Below are positions 10,344-20,874 of a stretch of 64,000 bases of DNA, one piece after another. Made by a program: the position numbers and the translations under genes. The stretch's first letter is position 1. Each line of letters starts with the position of its first letter. Source of the stretch: Gracilariopsis chorda (lineage: Eukaryota; Rhodophyta; Florideophyceae; Gracilariales; Gracilariaceae); NCBI GenBank assembly GCA_003194525.1, contig NBIV01000089.1, forward strand, positions 1-64,000. Reading direction: 5' to 3'. Under the pieces are notes generated by a model, which was not told the origin of the DNA, ran no database searches, and worked only from the letters and a program-made list of their open reading frames with translations.

Positions 10344-11939
10344 TCAACTCGGCGCCATGGATGCCTCTATGACTGAAGCATCCGAAGCATGATTGCTCTC
10401 TACGGTAGGGAGATGTTTGAGCACAAAGTCCAAGTAGTCCGTACCAGTACGAGCTTGTCCAAACGCACCACTTTCAATACGTGACGCTCTTTCCATAAGC
10501 TCCGAAGAAACGCTCGCATCTGCAGCACAAAGCTCATCATTATCTAGCCGCAGCAACAAGCGCAAAGCCAGTCAGTATGCCCAAAGAACAGCAGGCGTGG
10601 TATAGATGATGGGAGAAAGAAGGAACGCACCAGGTAGTTTGGAATAGATGAATCGAATGACGGCGTGACGTTGTGTATCGGTGAGTAATTGCTTCCAGTG
10701 CGGATGTTGAAAGATTTGAAGTCGAACAACGTCCTTTTCGATGGTGGGTTCGTCGGGCGGTTGAGGCGGGGTCGGTGGCGGTTCTGCACGCAGTGGGTCG
10801 TTGAGCGCGGACTGTTCTGACGCAAGGTGTTTCTCCAGTGGGTTGGGTTGCTGCAGCTGCATAGTTTGCTCCAACTGGGTGGCGGTGGCGGTGAGTGCGG
10901 TGGAATCGGGCACGGGGATTGGGTGTTGAGGGGCATGTTGCTGTGGTTGAGACGCGAGTGGTTGATAAGCTGGGGATTGAGGTTGTTGAAGGGGATATTG
11001 GTTTGGTACAGACGCAAGCGGCTGATTAGCGGGGAGCTGGGTGTGCTGAAGGGGCTGTTGAAGCGGTGAAGTGAGAGAGTTTTGATACAAGGTTTGAACA
11101 ATGGATAAGCGTTGTTGGATTTGATTTGTATAAGCTGAGAGTGAGGAGGTGTTTTCAAAGGAGAATTGTTCCCACGTGACAGCAACTCTTAAGAGCGCTT
11201 GTGAGGGTAGATTCAAGTTCGCATCTTCGCCGGGCGCACAAGACGGAAGGAAAAAAACAAAAATCGGGTGAGCATTGAGATGAAAGCGAAAGCATACTGA
11301 AGCACGAGTAAAAGAAAGCAAGACGTACTGGACAATATGTGAAGGATACAGCTGAGCACGTTGCGACGGTGAGTATCGGTGATGAGGGCTCTCCAATCGG
11401 CGGGCACTATGAGCTGTGCCGGGGCGGGTGGATGGGTATGTTGCGATTGGTGCGGGGTGAATGCGTTAGTGGGATGCGGTTGTTGAAGGTTTGACAGGGG
11501 TGTGGCAGATAACTGCGCATTGTACAACTTGATATACACAGTTTCGACGTACAAATCCGAACAAGCGCACTCTTCGAAAGCGGAAGTCTCAAGCTGAGAA
11601 GCAAGCTGGGCGATGGAAAGCGGGGAAGCACGAGGATAAAAGCCTTTTGTTCGCGACACCAAAACACAAATCGTCAGCAAAGGCGCGGCGAAAGCACGAC
11701 AGGGGGGGGGGCGGGGAAGGCGGATGTGACGTACGGGAGAGCGTTTCCTGCATGAAGGCTCGCACTTTCTCACGGTCGACTCCGAGAAGGCCGTTGCACC
11801 AATCGAGGTAAGGGTGCGACATAGCCACGGCCGGCGAGGAGCTGTGCAGGGAAGCGAGTTTTGAAAGCACGACGAGAGCGTCTTCATAAAAGGTGCGCGC
11901 AACACCGCAGGTGCTAGAGATACAACGCTGCAGCTGCAT
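10344..11939 (-). CDS. Three-KIX-domain protein (Med15/CBP-type coactivator-like), four exons
   Basis: Exons 11939-11735, 11643-11329, 11224-10631 and 10543-10344 sum to 1314 nt (437 aa). Introns are 91, 104 and 87 nt with donors GTACGT, GTACGT and GTGCGT, all phase 1. Splicing rebuilds three KIX-like three-helix domains. Helix-1 motifs are DWCNGLLGVDREKV, DWRALITDTHRRNV and HWKQLLTDTQRHAV. Helix 2/3 motifs are LASQLETSAFEECACSDLY, VTWEQFSFENTSSLSAY and ASRIESGAFGQARTGTDY. Gln/Pro-rich linkers separate the domains, as in Mediator subunit 15 and other nuclear coactivators, where KIX binds activation domains. The ATG at 11939 is chosen; 11822 (MSHPYLDW) is the alternative. Transcribed divergently from NPL4, 284 bp away. 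Family assignment is inference from the motif pattern; no HMM was run. Confidence 0.75.
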
Positions 11940-12223
11940 ATGTACTTGTACTACTGTAGCAATAGAGCCATAGTTGAGGGCTACCGAGGCGTCTCTCTCG
12001 CCCTCTGTAAGACGCCGCGAGCTGACAGACGCATGGATCCACGTCACCCACGTGTATACACTGTACACGTGTGTTGCATCATGCCGTGGAACCCACCTCC
12101 ACCGTGCTCAGGCCGTCAGCGTAAACATAGATACAACTCCGCAGCGAAGAAGCCGACGTGCATCGCGCCGTCGCCCGCCGCGCCACAGCCGTCAGTATTC
12201 GCGTCCCCTTCCCCCCCAACGAC
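11940..12223. promoter_or_regulatory. Shared divergent promoter region
   Basis: The 284 bp between the start codons of the triple-KIX gene (-) and NPL4 (+) must contain both promoters. It includes the palindrome-like CACGTGTATACACTGTACACGTG near 12050-12072. No TATA element is obvious. Inference from gene layout. Confidence 0.45.
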
Positions 12224-13726
12224 ATGATCCTTCGAATCCGGCTGCCAAACGGCGCCACAGAGCGGGTCACCCTCTCCCCGACAGACTCGCTCCAACATCT
12301 CGGCGCCAAGATCGAAGCGCTCGACAAAATGCACGGCCAATTCTCGCTTTACTCCGACATCCGATTCACCCAACCTTTCGTCTTCCAACGCGCTCGACAC
12401 GGCGATATCATATTTCTCAAGGGCACTGCAAAACAAACCACGCCAACGAAACCGAAATCCACATCCCCTCTCCCATCGCCACCATCCACATCCCACCAAC
12501 CCGCAGCCGCAGCCGCAGCCGCAGCCGCAGCCGCAGCCTCAGCCTCATCCGCAGCCTCAGCTCCAGCTCCAGCTTCAGCTTCAGCTTCGGCTTCAGCTCC
12601 AGCTCCAGCTCCAGCCGCAGCCGCAGCCTCCAATCCGCCGCAATCAAACCCCTCCGCCTCGACAAGTTCTACTTCAAATCCCAACGCCCCCGAAGACCCT
12701 GCCTCGTGGCGTCCGCGATGTCGACACGGGCCGCGCGGAATGTGCGAATACTGCATGCCAAAGGAGGACAAACGCGAACGCTACCAAAACGAACTGGCAA
12801 AGTGGAAGGGTCGAGGCATGAGCGTCGCAGTAATGGAAGCTTTAGAAGCCCTCAAAACAAAGATAACAGCTCAACCACAAGCCCATGCAACCGCCGTACA
12901 GGTCGATACAAAAGCCGCAGAGCAGTTCCAAGCATACATAGTGCGCACCGCCTTCCAACAACAGCGCCTGGGAATCTGCTACGGCGACGTCACAGAGTCT
13001 GGTGAAACACGCGTTCTGGCCATTTATGAACCGCCACAAAGCGGCACCGACCAGTGCTACAATCTTGATGAACAGGGCGATATGACTACGCGCGCCGATG
13101 CTCTCGCCGCTATGATGGGAATGCAACGCGTCGGTATAGTCTTTTCCGCACGTCCTAGAAAGTGTATTTTATCAGGCATGGATGTCGTCTTTGCAGCGCA
13201 CATGGCCAAACACCTCACCGAACAACAGAAGAAAGCTTTTGTCGTTCTCGTAGTCACCACGGCCGAAACAGGACAAACTCTATTCGAAGCCTATCAAATT
13301 TCAGATCTAGCCATGCAAATGTATGCCGACAACATTTTTGAACACCACCACAAACAAAAACCGAACTCGGGAAGAGTTCTTTGTAAGGAGGATGTATTAG
13401 TGGAAGGCAAAGACACAAAAAAAGTGCACACCGAGTTCTTCCTTCTCAACGTCCCAATCAAGAGCTGTGACAGTTGGTTACGCACTTGCTTCCCCGTTGA
13501 AAATCGAGACCTTGCTCCACAGGCACCTGCTGATCTCCGCAAAACTCTCGCGGAACAAACTTTATCCTATACGCAACGTCTTTCCGATTTCCACGCATTG
13601 CTCTTTCTGTCCAATATGTTTGATATGAATACGGATATGCCGGCGCTATTGTCCGCTATTAAAGAAGGTCAGGACATCGGTGAAGGCTTCCGCCTCATGA
13701 TTGATGGAATGGCTTCGTCGTCGTAA
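12224..13726 (+). CDS. NPL4: NPL4-family ubiquitin-recognition cofactor of p97/Cdc48
   Basis: A 500-aa protein from ATG 12224 (MILRIRLPNGATERVTL). NPL4 with UFD1 forms the Cdc48 adaptor that recognises and unfolds polyubiquitinated proteins, for example in ER-associated degradation. The N-terminal ubiquitin-like region (about 1-70) ends in HGDIIFLKG. An Ala/Ser/Pro low-complexity linker (about 90-150) is encoded by GCAGCC-type repeats. A zinc-finger motif, RCRHGPRGMCEYC, lies near residues 163-176. The MPN-like core carries AIYEPPQSGTD and MQRVGIVFSA, matching the family's AIYEPPQ and KVGWIF positions. The usual C-terminal RanBP2-type zinc finger of animal NPL4 is absent, as in fungi. Single exon. 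It converges with the STRAP gene. Confidence 0.88.
   Translation: MILRIRLPNGATERVTLSPTDSLQHLGAKIEALDKMHGQFSLYSDIRFTQPFVFQRARHGDIIFLKGTAKQTTPTKPKSTSPLPSPPSTSHQPAAAAAAAAAAAASASSAASAPAPASASASASAPAPAPAAAAASNPPQSNPSASTSSTSNPNAPEDPASWRPRCRHGPRGMCEYCMPKEDKRERYQNELAKWKGRGMSVAVMEALEALKTKITAQPQAHATAVQVDTKAAEQFQAYIVRTAFQQQRLGICYGDVTESGETRVLAIYEPPQSGTDQCYNLDEQGDMTTRADALAAMMGMQRVGIVFSARPRKCILSGMDVVFAAHMAKHLTEQQKKAFVVLVVTTAETGQTLFEAYQISDLAMQMYADNIFEHHHKQKPNSGRVLCKEDVLVEGKDTKKVHTEFFLLNVPIKSCDSWLRTCFPVENRDLAPQAPADLRKTLAEQTLSYTQRLSDFHALLFLSNMFDMNTDMPALLSAIKEGQDIGEGFRLMIDGMASSS
12500..12640. repeat. Coding hexanucleotide microsatellite in NPL4
   Basis: Imperfect GCAGCC / GCTCCA / GCTTCA repeats encode a run of Ala with interspersed Ser and Pro between the ubiquitin-like and zinc-finger parts of NPL4. 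The tract is a likely site of length polymorphism. Confidence 0.85.
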
Positions 13727-13994
13727 AGCGTCACTTGAGAGACAAACTGTGGAACAATTAAACAGCGCTCATCAAGTATTCACATAGCTTGTGCGAGAGA
13801 GGAAAAATGCGTCCAGAATAGCGTTCGGTGTTGAAGCCGCCAGTACAGCCATCCATGTCTGCTATGCGGTAGATGTTGTGTTCACCCATTTGCAGCTTTC
13901 GTCGCAAACTTGCTCAAATATGCCATAGTCCAGGAGATCGCCATACATGCTAACTTAAGGAGATAATCACCGACAGTTGCTCACTTCTGCATCT

Positions 13995-15113
13995 TCATGC
14001 AACAATGGAGGGATCAATCGTGGTTTTCCTGCACAAATAGTACGGTTCCATTAACAAAAAGAAAACAAGCGTCCAAGTGCCGTTGCATAGATTGTGTGTC
14101 GAACGAGTCCAGTTAGTAAACATGCATCTTGGAAGAGGACGCCAATTTAAGTGTGTTGGCACTGCTCGAACAACTTACCACAAACGAATGGTTCCGTCGT
14201 CAGAACCACTGGCATAGCTCTCTCCATCTGGAGCGAACCTGACAACCCAGACCGGTCCATGATGACCCCTGTTAGCTTCGACCTCCGCAGTAGAGCCGTC
14301 AGTGGATACTTCGAACCGTCGAACAGTAAGATCTTGGCCTCCAGTGACCATCATGTCCATCTGCGGATACCTAAGACTGGCGCTTTCCGTGTACTCCGGA
14401 AGTGCAATCTGCATGACGCGCTCCATCTTGTCAAGGTCGTAAACAGATAACGTTGAATCGCCGCCAGTTACAGTGAGAATGCTACCATCTGAAGTGAGCT
14501 CACCAGACTTACAGACAGAACCGAGAGGCAATTTACGTTCCACATTCCCCGAACGAACATCCCAGATTGACACCACCTTCTCGTCCTGCTCGGTGCTCGT
14601 GGCGGACACCACAGTGTTGGTGCCGGACTTTACGTATCGTGCAAGCTTAACGGAGTGCTTTGTGGTTGTAGAGTCTTTTGGGGTGAGAAGTGCGACCGGG
14701 GTGTCCTCGCAGGCATTGACATCGTAAATGTTAATCGAAGTGGTGTTTCCAGCGGTGAGGAGTCGGGAGCTATCTGCCGAAAAGGCGACTGATTTGCAAA
14801 TGTGCTTCTGGGTGAGAACGGTCTTGCACTGGCCAGTGATGGCGTCCCATAGGCGGGCAGTGAAGTCGGCTCCGGCAGTGGCGGCAAGGGATGCGTCGGG
14901 TGATATGCAGGCTCCCCAAACGGCGCCTTTATGTCCTACAAAGGAGCCTATCCAATCGCCGGAAGTGCCGTCTCGCAACATAGGCGTGCCGTCGAGACAG
15001 GCGGACATGAGGAAAACGCCCTCCGGGCCGGGGGGCGAGTACTGAAGCTCGACGATGCCGCGATTGTGTCCAGGGCATACCATTGGCATTTGGCGAATTG
15101 ATGAGGTTGTCAT
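13995..15113 (-). CDS. STRAP: STRAP-like WD40 repeat protein, two exons
   Basis: Exon 1 is 15113-14179 and exon 2 is 14028-13995; together 322 aa. The 150-nt intron has donor GTAAGT, a TACTAAC branch-site match and acceptor TGCAG. Splicing completes the last Trp of RLW and adds KTTIDPSIVA before the stop. The WD40 propeller resembles serine-threonine kinase receptor-associated protein: CPGHNRGIV, ISPDASLAATAGADFTARLWDA, GDWIGSFVGHKGAVWGA and FAPDGESYASGSDDGTIRLW are close to family hallmarks. In animals STRAP acts with the SMN complex and TGF-beta receptors; in plants and algae an RNA-processing or scaffold role is more likely. The C-terminal tail is shorter than in the animal protein (about 350 aa). 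Confidence 0.87.
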
Positions 15114-15577
15114 GGTGGTGGCGAGTTAGTGAACGAGATAAGATGCGGAGTAGGGCTCGCGGAAAAACGCAAGGGGGAGGATATGGTAGTAGTTAGGTCG
15201 AAACAAAGGCGAACGAATTGACTGTGAAAGATCGAATGATTAAAGGAAGATCTGTCGAGATGAAGGAGCGGTCAAGCCGAGTGGATAGATAGCGAATACC
15301 TTCGTACGTATCTATCCTTCGTTTGCAAACACAGGTGGCGTTCAGATGTTGCTGTGCAGTGCACTTACAGCGAACTGGATTTTAAAGATCGAAACAGACT
15401 GCGATTGCTTGCAAACCTGATCTTTTCGGCTTCCTTTCCAGACGAAACTCTCCACCACTCACACGTATGAAGCACTCTGTGTTGTGTTCTGCACTATATG
15501 ATAGCAATCCTATCTTGGTGATGGCTTCTTGGTCCAAGGTACAGCCTGGTGGGGCACCGTTGGTACCGTTGGTACAC

Positions 15578-15628
15578 GTACGAAGGATACAGTTGGTAAA
15601 CGACGTTTACCAACTGTATCCTTCGTAC
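15578..15628. repeat. Perfect 51-bp palindrome (25-bp arms, 1-nt centre)
   Basis: The left arm 15578-15602 (GTACGAAGGATACAGTTGGT...) is the exact reverse complement of 15604-15628, with a single A at 15603. Perfection over 25 bp implies recent origin or selection. It could extrude a cruciform or form a long RNA hairpin. Confidence 0.95.
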
Positions 15629-18413
15629 CTGTCGTCATGTTCAAGTCGACGAAACAGGCGGCCAACTTGCCAAGGCCAAGTCGAGTAAAGCAACCCTTTA
15701 CGGTAAAGGCCTTGGTTCAAGAAGGCTATAAAGATAAATAGAGGATCAGGGTTGAAGCGATCTAAACATTTTAATCGTTTTCAACAATTTTACAGGTTGG
15801 ATTCGGTAGCGAAGGTCAATCCACGTACAAGAAAGGAGGGAAAGTGCATTCCCCGACTTGTATGCATGTATGTTTACTTACGCGCGGTAGGAGCTCTTAT
15901 TGAAGAGTTCCTCTGTACTTAACAATTCGAACACCCTATTCGGGCAATTCTTCACTACTCGAAAGTTACACAAGTTTATACAGCAGAGGTTTAGCTCTTG
16001 TTTAAATGCAAACAGCTAAACTAAAGGAGCAGCTATGTAAGCATTTGAATCCAAACAGGCCGTGATAAATCCTTTCCACACGAACATTGCAGTGTCTTTA
16101 GCACCTTTTGTGAACCAGTCCCCAAGCCATTCGTCGCCGCCGCCCGCTTTTGGTTGCAAAACGAGTGCATAAGGAAAGTACAGTAATGCGCAGATATCGA
16201 AACATCCGTCAGAAGGTATTGATTTTTTTGATGATGCCAAGAATGGGCTTACGCAAATCCACAGAACGGTGAAAGTCTTCCGGTTATCCTTCTACTCGGC
16301 GAAAACATCGAGTTGGAAAGATTGCGACTTGTCCGTAAGACCAGTTATGCAATGGGTACTTTCTGCTCAGAGTTTGGCTGTGTGGTCATCTGAAAAACAG
16401 CGGCCTGCCCTTATGCAGAAACAGCAACAACATCTGAAGAAGAATGAAGCTTGGGATGTTTCTGAAGAGGCAAAACATGCATAAAATTGTCTCCATGAAC
16501 GAAAGAGAAGACAAAGCGCAAAAATGGCGAATGGCAAAAAGAGAGGTATCACGGACAATTGATGCACAGCACATCAAATCTCTCGCGCTTCTAGAACCTA
16601 ATTTTAAAGAGCTTGCCTAGAATGAAAAGGGAACGGCGTAAAGGTTATCCATCCTACCGCTGGTGCCAAGCCAGATCGGGAAATTCGATGTTCGTCTAAT
16701 AGATGTGGTTGCTTAGTGGATGGTGTTTGCGGGTAGCGCCCCTAATTCCGGGGCAACGCTATGAACTTCTAGGACGCAGAAGGCGAATCATCTATTCGAC
16801 TGCCAAGATCCCCTAATGGACTCAATCACATCTTCTTTTAGCTTCCTCGTCTCACTAACTTGATAGTCTTTTGTAGCCTTTTCGAGACGTCGGCACACCT
16901 CGGCAGGAACTGCATGTGCTCTAATAGCTGTGGTGGAGGACGTCGCATGCGTGGTCATGCGACCAGATTCAAGTTGCCTACTTTGCTCCTGGACGATTTC
17001 AGGCATCCTTACGTCGCATGATTTCGTACCAATTCAAAGCTCCCATTCTTTTTCATTAAATGGACTGTCACTCCAGCGAACTAACGTCCTGAAGTGATGC
17101 TCTAGGTGAGACATCAAAGAAATGGACGCCCTTGTAACAGCCTGTCCTATAAGGCAGTCCTATCACTAAGATCGCGTACTACGCAGACGTAGCTCATTGA
17201 GCTCGACGCGGCTCGCGCTGCTGACGCAGGATACTTCGAATATTGACTTTGCTATACAATAAATTGGGCCGGGACCCAACCGGCCCGGGGAAGCGAAGGG
17301 AACAAGCCCACAGAGATTCAATCGCTCCTCGTTCCCCTGTCTGTCCGCCTGAGACCAAACTCTTCAGGCGCAGCCATGTCTCACTCTAGCCCAGCCCTGA
17401 CGAATTTCTAGGTTCTCACTATAGCGCTATCCCCGCTGGTGCCACCCTATCAAAAACTATAACGCCTTATAAATCTCAAATATCACCTGTCTCGTGCGAG
17501 ACCACTGATGCAACACATGTTTGCTTCGTCTCGTAGCAATTGCATTTGTATTGCACGTTGTATAAGGATCGCACTATCGATTTGAAAAGAAGGAAAGTCC
17601 TGCACTTTCGATTGCACAATTGAATGGTTCTAAGACAGCATATTTTTTTGCTCTATAGAAAGGCAAGAAAGAAACACAATTCTGATTTAGAGTTCGTCAA
17701 CCTAAGGAACTTGATTCCCTGAGAAAACAAAGTCGGGGTCGGCGTAGAGAGAATTATTACTTCTTCTTCGTCACTACGGTTGACAAAGCGATTACGATTA
17801 CTAACAAAACCCTGTGCCACAGGTGAGAGAGAGTTTCTGACGAGTAGGGGTTAACACTTTACTGCTGAATCGTGTATTTTTATCTCTGCTACTCACGGAG
17901 TCTCCGAATCATTCCGCACAACACGTGCATCTTGCACGTTCGATTAAGGGTAACTTTCCGTTTACCCTTGTACGTGTAGCTTGATTCGGTATGTGAGGAT
18001 GCAGGATGTACGTGTAGGGTCCACATGTTTCTTTGCCCTGTCAGGCAGCCACGCAACATGTTTTTCTTCTCAAGCCCACCGTCGTATTAAATCGTAAGTT
18101 GTGGTTACCGTCCTCTTTTTCTTTAAAAAGCTGAATGCAATCGGGCTCAGTTGTTTCGTCTCGATATAGTACCAAGCGTGACCCTTACAGCCCCAGAGGC
18201 TCATTCAAACGTCTCAGGGAGGGGTTATGCATAAAGAAAGTGAGCCGCTGAATGTGAGCATCCGCTAATTAGCATCATCTTATAGCTGCATAGTTTGCGG
18301 CGCATACATGTCCCTTCCCGCGTAATAACCATGGAACTCTCCATTGGGCTCAGCGGTCTCACAATTGCATCCAACTGCATCCAGAGGGAATAGAAATTGC
18401 TAACGTTGCTATT

Positions 18414-18505
18414 GTTTGCATCCGAAGTTCGGATGCAAACATACCCTTGGGACCCTCCCTCTGGAATCCAGAGTGGTCTCAACTGCATCCAGAGTCTGGA
18501 TGCAG
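18414..18505. repeat. Cluster of three palindromes with 1-nt centres
   Basis: 18414-18440 has 13-bp arms (GTTTGCATCCGAA), 18459-18473 has 7-bp arms (CTCTGGA), and 18483-18505 has 11-bp arms (CTGCATCCAGA). Each is perfect with one unpaired base. The word GCATCC also recurs just upstream (18367, 18377), so the cluster may derive from repeated foldback of a short unit. Confidence 0.9.
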
Positions 18506-18912
18506 TAGACACCACTTCAGATTCCATACATTCGTCAATAAAGTGCTTCGAATCGTGATGATAAGATGATACATGTATTCCCCCTGTGGTGGGGGGTCAG
18601 ACCTTAACACTTAACCTTTCGTATGCATTAAGTTTCCAAGATCCTGAAAGTTTGGTTTGCGTTGCTCATTAAAGCGTCCGAATTTGTGCGTATGTCACTT
18701 ATTTCAGTGGGTTCTCACGCTTGAAAGCGTGACTGTCTCCATGTATGTATACCTTGCGTTTCATGAGCCCCGACATTCTTCCGTTGGGTGATATAAAGAA
18801 CGCTATCCATGCAAGCACCACCACAGCTCCCCTCTCGCCGCCAACCACTCTTCTCAACGCCAGGAACATCAGCAAACAATTCGCCTTTGGTCCCTAGCGA
18901 AATACCAGAGCC

Positions 18913-20262
18913 ATGGACTCCATTACGAATTCTGAAAGCTCTCACCGTCATGTAATCCCCAGTCTGACGAACATGCTAAACAGATTGCCATTCGTATCAC
19001 AGCATCAGCAGAAGACCAGCCTACGCTCTAGGTGGCACTTGAAGTCTCGCGTGTCCCGCGCAGGACTTGTCGTCGCAGTTGTCCTGGGTTCGCTGGCTTT
19101 ATTCTCATTCAGAGGATATGATGCTCATCAACGTCTATCCGTGCGGGTTCCGGATGGACTTGCTGGGTTTCGGTCGTTCTCGGAAGCACGAAACCTATGG
19201 AATACGGGCCGTTACACACCAACATCGGGAGTGACTCCGGACACATTCTCATCCTACAATTGGTACCAAACGCAGAGACCAGCTTACTCCAAGGCATATG
19301 GTGTGGCTAAGACATCGTCATCATTCTTACCCCCTGTCACCCGCGCAGATAGTTCATGTGGGACCGGTACAGTTGAAGACTTTGTTGTGGAGAAGAGAAT
19401 TTCGACTGGTGATTGTAATGGTGGAAGGCTTTGCAGAGCTCGAGTAATCGTCAGCAAAGAAGGAAACCAAGTGACTATCAAATCTGGTTACTATATCTTC
19501 AGGAATAAAGGGGTGACGCCACTTAACCCATATACGAGAAGAAACGTGAAGAAGGTTACCCGCAGAGAGGCCACAATTTGGGCACAGAACCTGCTGAGCA
19601 AGATTCAAAGTGATCTAGATAAGGTACAGTGCCCTGTCACTGCTGATATGATTGCTGATGGAATAATGAACACTAAAGACGATGCTGCTAGTTGTCCAAG
19701 AACAGATCACCCTCTTTGCAGTCGGCTCTTCCTGCTCAAGACATGCACTATCGCAGAGCCAAGCGGTGAGACTGAACAAGAGAAAAAATGCGTCGAGTTT
19801 CTGGAATCTTCTTCGCCTGTGGCCACCTTTGAAGAACTGAGCCGTACCTCCCCGTGCGAGGATGTAAGTTTCCTTTACAACAGGATTGGGATGAAGGCAC
19901 CTTTCTGCACCACCACGTGCCCTTCTTGTCCGGACCAAGAGCGTACAGTATTCATAAATTTTGTGGTTCAAGGTGCTAATGCCAACGGTGCCGCATTGAA
20001 TGCCACTGAAGTATCGGACTCCCTGACATCGTTATACAAGGCAGCATACAACATTTCGGTTGCATCGACGCTTCCTGCCTGTGATAATGTGCCGTACAAT
20101 AGGTCCGGGACGAGCAGCAATGGTGAGCTTCTGACTGTTGCTAACTACTACGAAGAGGCCAGGCCGCCAGAGCTTGAAACCGACAGGTTTTTCGTAGTTT
20201 ATACTTATTATCTCAGTCCAGGGCCAGTGGATGATGCAATCAACTCGACTTGTAGTAATTAA
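18913..20262 (+). CDS. Unrecognised type II (single-pass) membrane protein
   Basis: A 449-aa ORF from ATG 18913, in good context (GCCATGG). I do not recognise it. A basic N-terminal segment (about 1-48, ending LKSRVSR) precedes one hydrophobic helix (AGLVVAVVLGSLALFSF, about 50-66). The rest is a Cys-rich, probably lumenal domain. It contains DSSCGTGT, ISTGDCNGGRLCRARVIV, Cys-rich segments near TCTIAEPS and CTTTCPSCPD, and several N-glycosylation sequons (NATE, NISV, NRSG, NSTC). The layout fits a Golgi or cell-surface protein. It is followed in the same direction by the site-1-protease-like gene. Composition, length and sequons support a real gene; function is unknown. Confidence 0.8.
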   Translation: MDSITNSESSHRHVIPSLTNMLNRLPFVSQHQQKTSLRSRWHLKSRVSRAGLVVAVVLGSLALFSFRGYDAHQRLSVRVPDGLAGFRSFSEARNLWNTGRYTPTSGVTPDTFSSYNWYQTQRPAYSKAYGVAKTSSSFLPPVTRADSSCGTGTVEDFVVEKRISTGDCNGGRLCRARVIVSKEGNQVTIKSGYYIFRNKGVTPLNPYTRRNVKKVTRREATIWAQNLLSKIQSDLDKVQCPVTADMIADGIMNTKDDAASCPRTDHPLCSRLFLLKTCTIAEPSGETEQEKKCVEFLESSSPVATFEELSRTSPCEDVSFLYNRIGMKAPFCTTTCPSCPDQERTVFINFVVQGANANGAALNATEVSDSLTSLYKAAYNISVASTLPACDNVPYNRSGTSSNGELLTVANYYEEARPPELETDRFFVVYTYYLSPGPVDDAINSTCSN

Positions 20263-20874
20263 CAGTGATGCACCTGCTCAGTTGAGCAGCTGTTTTATAT
20301 CGCTGCTGCGACACGTCTACAGGTTATGGGTTCATGGAGTGAGCATAAACCGACATACCATTGGTACGACTGTAGTTGAGATGCAATGCAAGTCGTGATT
20401 CTTGTACCGCTGAGTACAGAACGACATGAATGTAAAACTCTGACAGACTACAGACTGTTATTTTTCTTCTTCTTCAAAGCGCTCTGATGCAACGAATTAT
20501 GTTAACACCAGGAAAGCTGTCCTACAGATGGTTCTCCCTCGTGAAAAAAGCCAAAAACTTTGACGGCCATCTTCTAATCAATTCTAACAACGATTGGTTT
20601 TTTCTTTCTCGTGATGTAGGTAGGTCCGTTATTCGCTGCTCGTGCTACGGTTGGGTTTTGCTGGACTACGTGTAGCTACATTGGAGAGTTAGGTTCTGCA
20701 ATCCAATACTACCACGAAGAACGTCACACACGTGGAATGCCGTTACGCGCATAATTCCAAGGTAAGTGAAGACAGCATCACCGTCATCACCATGCGCACC
20801 CGACGCTCTCTCGATGCTTCTTCCGAAGGAAATGTTCCGCCTCAAACGCCCGATGGGCATCCATCCACTCAACG
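20263..20874. other. Intergenic, with a small LINE tail
   Basis: The spacer between two + strand genes. It contains the LINE 3'-end fragment listed separately and the presumed promoter of the subtilase gene. Nothing else supported. Confidence 0.5.
20528..20573 (-). mobile_element. LINE 3'-terminal fragment
   Basis: On the minus strand this reads RWPSKFLAFFTREN, matching the C-terminal WPQKLLAFLRREKFF of the LINE remnant at 5856-7916. A GAAGAAGAAGAAA run follows, like the tail after 7917. Too short to define ends. Confidence 0.5.

Larger units (their letters stand above)
15114..18912. other. 3.8-kb intergenic stretch, no convincing gene
   Basis: Lies between divergently transcribed STRAP and the type II membrane protein. 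Only short ORFs occur, and one (15529-15741) merely reads through the long palindrome. Around 17262-17294 there is a GC-rich hairpin (GGGCCGGGACCCAACCGGCCC). Four one-base-centre palindromes are listed separately. It may contain decayed transposon sequence, but I could not assign any. Confidence 0.5.

Noticed and set aside
11974..13005. 343-codon ORF overlapping NPL4
   Set aside because: Out-of-frame shadow of NPL4; the Ser-Arg run comes from the Ala-coding microsatellite.
15529..15741. 70-codon ORF reading through the palindrome
   Set aside because: Its content is the palindrome itself; no coding features outside it.
17240..17840. Possible copia-type LTR or leader
   Set aside because: A short MSHSSPALTNF-type ORF and GC-rich hairpin are present, but no terminal repeats, primer site or pol motifs were found.
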